Source: Microbacterium sp. (GTDB lineage: Bacteria > Actinomycetota > Actinomycetes > Actinomycetales > Microbacteriaceae). Taken from it: a stretch of DNA of 64,000 bases. The notes beneath the pieces were generated by a model, which worked only from the letters and a program-made list of their open reading frames with translations, made no database searches and was not told where the DNA came from. The translations under genes were made by a program, and so were the position numbers. The DNA lies in NCBI GenBank assembly GCA_003248655.1, contig QFPM01000006.1, positions 69,605 through 133,604 on the forward strand. Reading direction: 5' to 3'. Below are positions 26,345 through 35,541 of the stretch, one piece after another; positions within the stretch are counted from its first letter, which is position 1, and the number at the start of each line of letters is the position of its first letter.

Positions 26345-26410
26345 GGTGTTCCTCTCGGGTAGACCCGTGCAGCCCCGATGGGGTGCTGCGCGGGGGACGA
26401 GAGGAACCTA
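26345..26410 (-). promoter_or_regulatory. Inverted repeat covering the ribosome site of the ABC operon
   Basis: GTTCCTCTCG and CGAGAGGAAC (plus-strand 26348-26357 and 26398-26407) are perfect 10-base inverted copies. Between them a GC hairpin GCAGC-CCCC-ATC-GGGG-CTGC forms. The gene-proximal arm contains the ribosome site GAGAGGAAC. If both arms are transcribed the site would be hidden; but TAGGTT (26405-26410, minus strand) could be the -10, in which case only one arm is in the mRNA and the repeat would act as an operator. Confidence 0.45.
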
Positions 26411-26489
26411 GGGCCCTTCCGTGACGGGCGACTTCTGCGCGGGTGAACGCGCGGTGTCGTCCCGGTGGCCGGGCCGGGGACCGGGGAGG

Positions 26490-26666
26490 TCAGACCTCGA
26501 CGACGTCGGCGCCGGGGGCGTACTTCTTGACCGACTCGATGCCGTTCTGCGCGGCAGACTTCGACTCGTAGGCCTCACCGACGGCGATGACCTGGCCGTT
26601 GCCGGCCTTCAGGCGGAAGCGCCACTTGCCCGCGGCGTCGGTGTAGAGCTCGAACTTTCCAGCCAT
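26490..26666 (-). CDS. YegP-like DUF1508 protein
   Basis: A 58-residue single DUF1508 unit (MAGKFELYTDAAGKWRFRLK, NGQVIAVGEAYESKSAAQNGI, SVKKYAP), half the size of E. coli YegP, which has two units. The second ATG (26666) is chosen because GGAGG lies seven bases upstream; the ATG at 26672 would touch the ribosome site. Function unknown. Confidence 0.87.
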   Translation of the reverse strand: MAGKFELYTDAAGKWRFRLKAGNGQVIAVGEAYESKSAAQNGIESVKKYAPGADVVEV

Positions 26667-26762
26667 CGTCATACCTCCAGATCACCGCGAGGGGTGCGCG
26701 CCGGAGACCACGCTAGCCCTCGCCGGGAGACGCCGGAAGTGGGTGTTCAGGGCGAGGCGCGC

Positions 26763-28103
<1,341 letters not shown>

Positions 28104-28111
28104 GAGGAGCC

Positions 28112-28166
28112 AGTCTACGTGCGCAGGGCTTCTGTCCAGGTTCTCGTAACCTGCCCTGCTTACCCT
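28112..28166. promoter_or_regulatory. Divergent -10 boxes for aspS and the DedA gene
   Basis: TAGACT on the minus strand (28112-28117) lies 8 bases before the aspS GTG; TACCCT on the plus strand (28161-28166) lies 7 bases before the DedA ATG. Both predict transcripts with no or almost no leader. Confidence 0.5.
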
Positions 28167-28173
28167 CGAACGC

Positions 28174-28842
28174 ATGACGACTCCGGACGGATCCTGGCTG
28201 ACCGCCCTCGTCGACGGCGTCGTCGGCCTCATGGACATCATCGGCGCTCCCGGCGCGGGCATCGCAATCGCGCTCGAGAACCTCTTCCCGCCGCTGCCGA
28301 GCGAAGTGATTCTGCCGATGGCGGGGCTTGCGGCCTCGCGCGGCTCGTTCACGCTGTTCGAGGCGCTGTTCTGGACGACGGCGGGGTCGCTCGTGGGCGC
28401 GTTCGCGCTCTACGGCATCGGCGCGTGGCTGGGACTCGCACGCCTGCGCGCGGTCGTCCGCCGCATCCCCCTCCTGCACGTCGACGACGTCGACCGGACG
28501 GTCGCGTGGTTCGGAAAGCACGGCGGCAAGGCCGTGTTCTTCGGGCGGATGCTGCCGATCTTCCGGAGCCTCATCTCGATTCCGGCGGGTGTCACGCGGA
28601 TGCCGCTGTGGCGCTTTGGGCTGCTGACTCTCGCGGGCTCGCTCATCTGGAACTCGGTGTTCGTGCTCTCGGGTTTCTTCCTCGGTGAGCAATGGCACAT
28701 CGTCGAGGAGTACGCCGGCATCCTGCAGTACGTCGTGATCGCTGCGGCCGTCGGCGCGCTCGTGTGGTTCACGATCGCGCGCGTGCGTCAGCTGCGCTCG
28801 CGCCGCGGTCTCTCAGCCCGGCCACAGACACCGCGCCCGTAG
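28174..28842 (+). CDS. DedA family membrane protein
   Basis: A 222-residue DedA/VTT-fold protein, a family that includes undecaprenyl-phosphate and phospholipid flippases. Signature blocks are LFPPLPSEVILPMAG, the helix GSLVGAFALYGIGAWLG, and FGRMLPIFRSLISIPAG with the conserved Arg. Four to five hydrophobic segments are present. ATG with TACCCT seven bases upstream. The C-terminal tail is Arg-rich and cytoplasmic. Confidence 0.9.
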   Translation: MTTPDGSWLTALVDGVVGLMDIIGAPGAGIAIALENLFPPLPSEVILPMAGLAASRGSFTLFEALFWTTAGSLVGAFALYGIGAWLGLARLRAVVRRIPLLHVDDVDRTVAWFGKHGGKAVFFGRMLPIFRSLISIPAGVTRMPLWRFGLLTLAGSLIWNSVFVLSGFFLGEQWHIVEEYAGILQYVVIAAAVGALVWFTIARVRQLRSRRGLSARPQTPRP

Positions 28843-28851
28843 ACTGGGCGG

Positions 28852-29481
28852 GTGCCCGCCGATCGCCTTCACCTCGTGCGCCACGGCGAGGTTCACAACC
28901 CCGGGCGCGTGCTGTACGGGCGGCTACCTGACTTCCGGCTGAGCGCCGCCGGGCGGCAGATGGCGCGCACAGCGGCCGAGCACGTGCACGGCCTCGGCCG
29001 GCCCGTGGGCGGCCTCTACGCCTCGCCGCTGCAGCGCACGCGCGAATCGGCGGAGCCCTTCACCGAGCTCTTCGGTCTCACGCCCGTCATCGACGACCGC
29101 GTGATCGAGCCCACCAACGTCTTCGAGGGCCGACGCATGCGCCGCGCTCTCCTCAACCCGCTCAACTGGTGGCACCTGCGCGCGCCGTCGGTACCGAGCT
29201 GGGGGGAGCCGTACGCGGAGGTCGTTCGCCGAATGGATGCCGCGATGACCGAAGCCTGGGACGAGGCCGACGGCGGCGACATCGTCATCGTCTCGCACCA
29301 GCTGCCGATCTGGATCACGCACCTCGCGGTCGCCGGCGAGCCCCTGAAGCACGACCCGCGCCGCCGCCGTTGCGCGCTGTCGAGCGTCACGAGCTTCGAG
29401 CGCGACGCCGATGGCTGGCACGAGGTCGCCTATGCGGAGCCCGCCGTCACCTCCGGCGCCGTGGATGTGGGGGCGGTATGA
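28852..29481 (+). CDS. Histidine phosphatase family protein
   Basis: A 209-residue phosphoglycerate-mutase-like phosphatase. The catalytic RHG is in LHLVRHGEVHNPG (His11) and the second His in IVIVSHQLPIW. Substrate unknown. GTG start, six bases after TAGACT (28840-28845). The stop overlaps the next start (ATGA), placing it first in the cytochrome c maturation operon, the same order as Rv0525-Rv0529 in M. tuberculosis (from memory). Confidence 0.88.
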   Translation: MPADRLHLVRHGEVHNPGRVLYGRLPDFRLSAAGRQMARTAAEHVHGLGRPVGGLYASPLQRTRESAEPFTELFGLTPVIDDRVIEPTNVFEGRRMRRALLNPLNWWHLRAPSVPSWGEPYAEVVRRMDAAMTEAWDEADGGDIVIVSHQLPIWITHLAVAGEPLKHDPRRRRCALSSVTSFERDADGWHEVAYAEPAVTSGAVDVGAV

Positions 29482-30077
29482 GGCGCACGGCGACGGCATC
29501 CGTCATCGCGCTCGCGATGGCCCTCGTGCTCACGGCCTGCACGGGCCCCAACGACGGCCTGGTCGAGCAGTACCAGCAGGGCGACGGCAAGGGCTACATC
29601 TCGGGCGACGGCACCGTGCAGGAGATCCCGGCAGGTGAGCGCGGCGATGCCGTCGAGTTCACCGGCACGGACATCGACGGCAAGACGGTCTCGAGCGATG
29701 ACCTCGCGGGCACCGTCGTGGTCCTGAACTTCTGGTACGCAGGGTGCGGGCCGTGCCGCGCCGAGGCGCCCATTCTCGAGGCGAGCCACCAGAAGGGCTC
29801 CGCCGAGGGCGCGCAGTTCCTCGGGGTGAACATCTTCGACGGCCCCGAGCAGGCGACCTCGTTCGAGAAGACGTACGGCATCACCTATCCGTCCCTGCTC
29901 GCCGCGAAGGATGCCCACCTCAAGCTCGCCTTCGCCGAGTGGACCTCGGTGCAGGCGACGCCGACGACGCTCGTCCTCGACCGCGAAGGCCGCGTGGCGG
30001 CGCGGTTCATCGGGCAGGTCAAGAGCGGGTCGATCCTGCAGTCGATCGTGAGCGACGTGCTCGCCGAGAAGTCCTGA
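29478..30077 (+). CDS. TlpA/ResA-like thiol-disulfide lipoprotein
   Basis: Extracytoplasmic thioredoxin-fold protein of 199 residues that probably reduces apocytochrome c cysteines. The signal peptide ends in lipobox LTAC (Cys21). The redox site is WYAGCGPC (Cys90/Cys93) and the cis-Pro lies in VQATPTTLVLD. Translation is coupled to the phosphatase gene (ATGA). Electrons would come from the adjacent CcdA. Confidence 0.92.
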   Translation: MRRTATASVIALAMALVLTACTGPNDGLVEQYQQGDGKGYISGDGTVQEIPAGERGDAVEFTGTDIDGKTVSSDDLAGTVVVLNFWYAGCGPCRAEAPILEASHQKGSAEGAQFLGVNIFDGPEQATSFEKTYGITYPSLLAAKDAHLKLAFAEWTSVQATPTTLVLDREGRVAARFIGQVKSGSILQSIVSDVLAEKS

Positions 30078-30082
30078 CCGGC

Positions 30083-30805
30083 GTGGATGTCGGTTCGGTC
30101 GTCTTCGACGGTGCGCTCTGGCTCGCCGTGCCGATCGCCGTCCTCGCCGGCCTCATCTCGTTCCTCTCGCCGTGCGTGCTGCCGCTCGTCCCCGGCTACC
30201 TCGGCTTCCTCGGCGGCGCGAGCGGACGCCGCGGGCGCCTACTCCTCGGGGTCTCCCTCTTCATCGCGGGCTTCACGCTCGTGTTCGTCGCGATGGGGGT
30301 GCTCGCTGGCACCGTCGGGCGGTTCCTCCTCGAGTACCAGGATCTCCTCACCCGCATCCTCGGCGTGGTCGTCATCGCGATGGGTCTCGTCTTCCTCGGG
30401 GTGTTCGGCTTCGCCCAGCGCACCGTCAAACCGCAGGTGCGCGGCGGGCTCGGCCTTGTCGGTGCGCCCCTGCTCGGCGTCGCGATGGGCATCGGCTGGG
30501 CGCCGTGCATCGGCCCCACCTACGCGACGATCCTCTCGCTCTCGCTCACGCAGGCCGACCCCGGCCGTGCCGTGCTGCTGGCGATCGCGTACTCTCTCGG
30601 CCTCGGTATCCCGTTTCTGCTGCTCGCCGTGGGCTTCGGCTGGGCGACCCGGTCGGTCGCCTTCCTGCGGCGGCATATCCGCACGGTCAACGTCGTCGGC
30701 GGCATCCTCTTGATCGTCCTCGGCATCCTGATGGTCACCGGCGTCTGGAGCGCGATCATGGCGCAACTGCAGGGGGTGATCGGCAGTGTCGAACTCCCCC
30801 TCTGA
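30083..30805 (+). CDS. ccdA: Cytochrome c biogenesis protein CcdA
   Basis: A 240-residue, six-helix membrane protein that carries reducing power across the membrane to the TlpA-like protein. The two membrane cysteines are in FLSPCVLPLVPGYLGFL and GWAPCIGPTYATIL. GTG 30083 gives the usual length and lies 5 bp after the upstream stop; the ribosome site is weak. Its 3' end overlaps resB by 20 bp. Confidence 0.93.
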   Translation: MDVGSVVFDGALWLAVPIAVLAGLISFLSPCVLPLVPGYLGFLGGASGRRGRLLLGVSLFIAGFTLVFVAMGVLAGTVGRFLLEYQDLLTRILGVVVIAMGLVFLGVFGFAQRTVKPQVRGGLGLVGAPLLGVAMGIGWAPCIGPTYATILSLSLTQADPGRAVLLAIAYSLGLGIPFLLLAVGFGWATRSVAFLRRHIRTVNVVGGILLIVLGILMVTGVWSAIMAQLQGVIGSVELPL

Positions 30806-32471
30806 CGACGCGGTCTCGGCGGGCGATCCGCTCCGGCCCTCCGATCACGCCGACGGCGTGCGCGAGACCCTGCAGCCGAACCGCGGATTCATCGGCTGGC
30901 TCCGGTGGGGCTGGCGTCAGCTCACGAGCATGCGGACGGCGCTCGTGCTCCTGCTGCTGCTGGCGATCGCGGCGATCCCGGGGTCGATCGTGCCGCAGCG
31001 CAGCGCCGACCCCAACGGCGTCATCGACTTCCAGTCGAAGAACCCGGGCCTGTTCGACGTCTACGAGAAGCTGCAGCTGTTCGACGTGTACTCGTCGGTG
31101 TGGTTCTCGGCGATCTACATCTTGCTGTTCATCTCGCTCATCGGGTGCGTCATCCCGCGCACGAAGCACCACTGGAAGGCCCTGCAGGCACGCCCGCCGC
31201 GCACCCCCGCGCGGCTGGGCCGGCTCGACGACCACGCCGAGACCGTGTGGGAGATCCCCGAGGGCGCGGATGCCGAGGCCGAAGCCGTGCGCGCCGTCGA
31301 CCTCGCTCAGGCGCAGCTGCGGAAGGCGGGCTACCGCGTCGAGCGGTACGACCAGCCGGGCGTGGCATCCGTCTCCGCCGAGCGCGGCTACGCGCGCGAG
31401 ACCGGCAACCTCGTCTTCCACGCGGCGCTCGTGGGCGTGCTCATCTCGGTCGGCGTCGGGGGAGGGCTCACCTACACGGGTCAGACCGTCATCGTCGAGG
31501 GCGACAGCTTCGTCAACTCGCTCGGGCTCGGGTACACGAGCTTCAACCCCGGTCGCTTCGTCGACACCGAGGCGCTGCCGCCCTACTCGCTGACCCTCGA
31601 CAGCTTCGAGGTCACGTACGTGCCCGTCGGGTCGGCGGGGCAGGGCATGGCGGGCGACTTCGCGGCGCACCTCTCGACCCGTCAGCCCGGGCAGGATGCC
31701 GTCGACAAGACCGTGCGCGTCAACCACCCGATCGACATGGCGGGGGACCGCATCTACCTCATGGGCAACGGCTACGCCCCGACGATCACGGTGCGAAACC
31801 CCGATGGCGAGGTCGTTCTCCGCGAGGACGTCGAGTTCCTGCCCCGCGACGCGAACATGACCTCGCTCGGCGTCGTGAAGGTCCCCGACGGCCTTGCCGA
31901 CCAGCTGGGCCTCGTCGGCTTCTTCTACCCGACCGCCGCGACGCTCGACAGCGGCGCGTTCACCTCGGTGTACCCCGCGCTCGTCAATCCGCTCCTGACC
32001 CTCGACGTCTACACGGGCGACCTCGGCATCGACGACGGCACCCCACGCAACGTCTACGCACTCGACACGACCGGCATGACGCAGCTCACCGGCCGCGCGA
32101 TCGACGTCGACTCGCTCGAGCTGCGCCCCGGCGACACGGTCGACCTGCCGAACGGACTCGGCACGATCACCTTCGAGGATGCGAAGACCTCGGGCGCTCC
32201 CGAGCAGGTCAAGCGCTACGTGTCGCTGTCGATCCACCGCGATGTCGGGGCACCGTTCGTGCTCGCGTTCGCGATCCTCGCGCTCGGGGGGCTCCTCGCG
32301 GCGCTGTTCATCCCGCGCCGGCGGCTGTGGGTGAAGGCGACGGCTTCGGACGACGGCATCCGCATCGAGTACGCGGGCCTCGCGCGCGGTGAGGATCCCG
32401 CGATCGCCGTCGCCGTCGCCGACCTGCAGAGAGAGCACACGGCCGCGCTCGAGCGCCCCGACGTAGACTGA
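30786..32471 (+). CDS. resB: Cytochrome c biogenesis protein ResB
   Basis: A 561-residue membrane protein of the CcsB/ResB half of the system II haem lyase. Helices lie at about 50-70, 105-120 and 215-235 and near the C-terminus; a large extracytoplasmic domain fills about 240-485. The N-terminal stretch WRQLTSMRTALVLLLLLAI and GSIVPQ are family signatures. GTG 30786 lies inside the end of ccdA, so translation is probably coupled. Confidence 0.92.
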   Translation: MSNSPSDDAVSAGDPLRPSDHADGVRETLQPNRGFIGWLRWGWRQLTSMRTALVLLLLLAIAAIPGSIVPQRSADPNGVIDFQSKNPGLFDVYEKLQLFDVYSSVWFSAIYILLFISLIGCVIPRTKHHWKALQARPPRTPARLGRLDDHAETVWEIPEGADAEAEAVRAVDLAQAQLRKAGYRVERYDQPGVASVSAERGYARETGNLVFHAALVGVLISVGVGGGLTYTGQTVIVEGDSFVNSLGLGYTSFNPGRFVDTEALPPYSLTLDSFEVTYVPVGSAGQGMAGDFAAHLSTRQPGQDAVDKTVRVNHPIDMAGDRIYLMGNGYAPTITVRNPDGEVVLREDVEFLPRDANMTSLGVVKVPDGLADQLGLVGFFYPTAATLDSGAFTSVYPALVNPLLTLDVYTGDLGIDDGTPRNVYALDTTGMTQLTGRAIDVDSLELRPGDTVDLPNGLGTITFEDAKTSGAPEQVKRYVSLSIHRDVGAPFVLAFAILALGGLLAALFIPRRRLWVKATASDDGIRIEYAGLARGEDPAIAVAVADLQREHTAALERPDVD

Positions 32472-32476
32472 CTGCC

Positions 32477-33535
32477 ATGCCCGAAGCAGGATTCTCTCTC
32501 GACAGCGTCTCAGTGCTTCTCGTCTGGACCGCCGTCGCGATCTACGCGCTCGCCTTCGTCGCCTACGCCGTCGACCTCGCCCGCCGCTCCGACCTCGCCG
32601 TGAAGGCCCAGGATGCCAAGGCGCAGGATGCCAAGCTGCAGGGGTCCAGGGCCGCAGCCGTCCCCGCGCGCGAGCTCGTGGGCGCCGGTCGTCCGACGAT
32701 CACGCAGGTGCGCGCCGAGGAGGACGCGGCGCTCGCCGCCGTATCGGCCCGCCCCTCGGCCCGCCCGCGCTACGTCTGGGCGCGCATCGGCACGGCGCTG
32801 ACGGTGCTCGGCTTCCTCTTCCACGTCGCTGCCGACATCACGCGCGGCATCGCGGCGGGGCGCGTGCCGTGGTCGAACATGTACGAGTTCGCCCTCACCG
32901 GCACGATGCTCATCGTCGCGGTGTACCTCGCGGTGCTGGTGAAGTACGACCTGCGCTTCCTCGGCACGTTCGTCACGGGGCTCGTGACGGTCCTCCTCGG
33001 CGGCACCGCGATCTGGTTCTACACCGTGGTCGTGCCGCTGTCAGACCCGCTGAAGAGCGTGTGGCTCGTCATCCACGTCTTCGTCGCGTCGCTCGCGACG
33101 GCGCTGTTCGCCCTCGCGTTCGCCCTGTCGGTCATGCAGCTGCTGCAGGCACGGCGCGAACGGCTCGTGATCGCCGAGTCCGACGGGAAGACCGGACCGC
33201 GGTTCTTGCGAACGCTCCCCTCGGCGGATGCCCTGGAGTCGCTCGCCTACCGCTTCGCGATCATCGGGTTCATCTTCTGGACGTTCACCCTCATCGCCGG
33301 CTCGATCTGGGCGAACGACGCGTGGGGACGCTACTGGGGCTTCGACACGAAGGAAGTGTGGACCTTCGTCATTTGGGTCCTCTACGCCGGCTACATCCAC
33401 GCGCGCGCGACGCGCGGCTGGCGCGGCACCCGCTCGGCGTGGCTGTCGATCATCGGCTTTTCGGCCGTGATGTTCAACTTCACGATCGTGAACATGTTCT
33501 TCAAGGGCCTGCACGTCTACAGCGGCCTGAGCTGA
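32477..33535 (+). CDS. ccsB: Cytochrome c haem lyase subunit CcsB (ResC/CcsA family)
   Basis: A 352-residue membrane protein that with ResB presents haem to apocytochrome c. The haem-handling motif WGRYWGFDTKEVWTF (WWD domain) and conserved histidines in VIHVF and YIHAR are present; about eight helices. The ATG has TAGACT seven bases upstream (32464-32469), so this last gene of the operon may also have its own leaderless transcript. Confidence 0.93.
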   Translation: MPEAGFSLDSVSVLLVWTAVAIYALAFVAYAVDLARRSDLAVKAQDAKAQDAKLQGSRAAAVPARELVGAGRPTITQVRAEEDAALAAVSARPSARPRYVWARIGTALTVLGFLFHVAADITRGIAAGRVPWSNMYEFALTGTMLIVAVYLAVLVKYDLRFLGTFVTGLVTVLLGGTAIWFYTVVVPLSDPLKSVWLVIHVFVASLATALFALAFALSVMQLLQARRERLVIAESDGKTGPRFLRTLPSADALESLAYRFAIIGFIFWTFTLIAGSIWANDAWGRYWGFDTKEVWTFVIWVLYAGYIHARATRGWRGTRSAWLSIIGFSAVMFNFTIVNMFFKGLHVYSGLS

Positions 33536-33555
33536 CGCCCCGGCCGCACCGGCGA

Positions 33556-35541
33556 TCACGCGAGCGCGGGCGACGCCTTCAGCAGCATCCGGGTGTCGGC
33601 GGTGCGGCGGCGGGCGACGACGATGATCGTCGCGACGAACGCGAGCGCGGCCCAGATGATCATCGCGGCGAGGCCCGCGCCGAGGCCGCCTGCGGAGGTG
33701 AGCGCCGCGAGCATCGCCGTGTAGGCCGGCGTCGTCGGCATGAGCCCCGCGATCGACGAGAGGATGCCGGGGACCGTCGACACGACACCGGTCGCGACGG
33801 CGAGCACTCCGACGAGCGCCGAGATCCACCGGCCCGCGCCGCCGAAGACCGCGACCAGCGCCTGGTTGACGGCCGCGAACGAGACGCCCGCGACGACCGC
33901 GAGCCCCGCGAACGACCACCACACGCCCGTGTCGTAGCTCGCCGCAAGCTGTACGACGATCGCGACGAGCAGGCCCTGCAGGGCGCCGATCGCGGCGGCC
34001 GGGGCGAGGCTGCGCAGGGCCAGCAGCGCCGACGGGCGGCGCGAGCTGAGCGCGTGCCGCGGCACGGCTTGGAGCGCCACGAACGACGCGAGACCCCCGA
34101 ACCACAGCGCGAGCATCGCGAGGAGCGGAATCGCCGACGCCCCGAACAGCGACGACGACGTGCCCTCGGCGGTCACGGGGTTCGCGACGACGGAGGCGAG
34201 ATCGCTCGCCTGCTGGTCGGTGTAGGAGGGGAGCGACGAGGATGCCTGGGTGAGCCCGTCGGCGAGCGAGGCCGTGCCCGTCGACAGCTCGGTCACCCCG
34301 TCCGCCAGCGACGTCGCGCCGGCCGAAAGCTCGCCCGCGCCCGACGACAGCTGCGCGGCGCCGTTCGCGATGCCCGTCGCGCCGGTGGCCGACTGGTCGA
34401 TACCCGTCGCGATCGTGCCGAGGCCCGTCTGAAGCGACGACGCCCCGCCGGTCAGCTGGTCGATGCCCTGCGCGGTCTTGCCGAGCCCCTGCTGCACGCC
34501 GGCGGCGTACCCGGCGGCGTAGCCGGCGTTCGTCGCGGAGGCCTGCACGTCGCCCGCGAGCTGCCCGAGCGCCGTGCACACGGTGACCTGCTCGGGCGTG
34601 GTCGGCACGCCCGGCGGGACGCATCCGTTCTGCGCGAGGAGGGTCTGATACTTCGTCGCGAGCGCCTGCGTTGAGGAGGCGGCCCCGTTCGCGTACTGGA
34701 CGGTCGCGGCGGCCGCGCCGCCGAGCGTCCCGCTGGCGGTCGAGGTGAGCTGTCCCGAGATCTGCGCGAGCCCGGCGGCGAGTTGGCCGGCGCCGCCGGC
34801 GGACTGGCGGGTGCCTCCGGCGAGCTGGCCGAGGCCGCCTGCGAGCTGTCCCGCGCCGTCGCCGAGCTCCGCAGCGCCCGACGCGAGCGCGTCGGCACCG
34901 GCGGGCAACTGCGCGGCGCCGTCGGCTGCCTGCGACGCGCCGCTGGCGAGCTGGTGCGCGCCGTCGGCGGCCTCGCCGAGCTTGTCGCCGAGGGTCGTGA
35001 ACCCGAGGAACACGTTCTCGAGGTACGTGCTCGAGATCTGCTCACCCATGACGGATGCCGCGGCCGCGGCGACCTGCGAGGTGATCGCGTCGTCGACGAT
35101 GAGGCTGTCGGGCGAGGTCTGCGCGCTGATCGTCGCCTTCTCGGGCGTGCCGCCCGACCCGTTCGATGCGCCCGCGGTCGACGTCGCCGCGGCCGAGAAG
35201 TTCTCGGGAATCGTGATGACGGCATCGTACGTGCCGTCGGCGAGGCCCGCCGCGGCATCCTCGGTGTTCGAGATCGTCCAGTCGAGGTTCGACGGCAGGT
35301 CGTCGGAGCCCTCGACGAGGGCGGCCGTCAGCTGGCGACCGAGCGGGATGAGCTGGTCGTCGATCGTGACCGGTTCGTCGTTGTTGACGATCGCCGCACG
35401 CATGCCGTCGAGGCGCTCGACGGGGTTGTAGAGCGCCGCGACGAGAACGCCGCCGATGACGACGGGCAGTAGCAGGATGCCGAGGAGCGTCAGCCACGTG
35501 ACGGGGCGGCGCGAGCGGGCGCGTTCGATGGGGAGAGTCAT
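33556..35541 (-). CDS. YhgE/Pip family membrane protein
   Basis: A 661-residue protein of the Pip/YhgE type (phage-infection-protein homologues, also the LXG/ESX-linked YueB class). An N-terminal helix (about 14-35) leads to a long extracytoplasmic region with repeated amphipathic units (LASGA..., LAGGL..., LSSGAGELSAGATSL), typical of the family stalk. Five or six C-terminal helices follow (about 470-650). Its ATG overlaps the stop of the MMPL gene, so the two are co-translated and probably act together in export or envelope function. Confidence 0.87.
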   Translation of the reverse strand: MTLPIERARSRRPVTWLTLLGILLLPVVIGGVLVAALYNPVERLDGMRAAIVNNDEPVTIDDQLIPLGRQLTAALVEGSDDLPSNLDWTISNTEDAAAGLADGTYDAVITIPENFSAAATSTAGASNGSGGTPEKATISAQTSPDSLIVDDAITSQVAAAAASVMGEQISSTYLENVFLGFTTLGDKLGEAADGAHQLASGASQAADGAAQLPAGADALASGAAELGDGAGQLAGGLGQLAGGTRQSAGGAGQLAAGLAQISGQLTSTASGTLGGAAAATVQYANGAASSTQALATKYQTLLAQNGCVPPGVPTTPEQVTVCTALGQLAGDVQASATNAGYAAGYAAGVQQGLGKTAQGIDQLTGGASSLQTGLGTIATGIDQSATGATGIANGAAQLSSGAGELSAGATSLADGVTELSTGTASLADGLTQASSSLPSYTDQQASDLASVVANPVTAEGTSSSLFGASAIPLLAMLALWFGGLASFVALQAVPRHALSSRRPSALLALRSLAPAAAIGALQGLLVAIVVQLAASYDTGVWWSFAGLAVVAGVSFAAVNQALVAVFGGAGRWISALVGVLAVATGVVSTVPGILSSIAGLMPTTPAYTAMLAALTSAGGLGAGLAAMIIWAALAFVATIIVVARRRTADTRMLLKASPALA

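Noticed and set aside
26345..26420. TPP or other known riboswitch before the ABC importer operon
   Set aside because: The inverted repeat and hairpin do not contain the conserved TPP, SAM or cobalamin core sequences.
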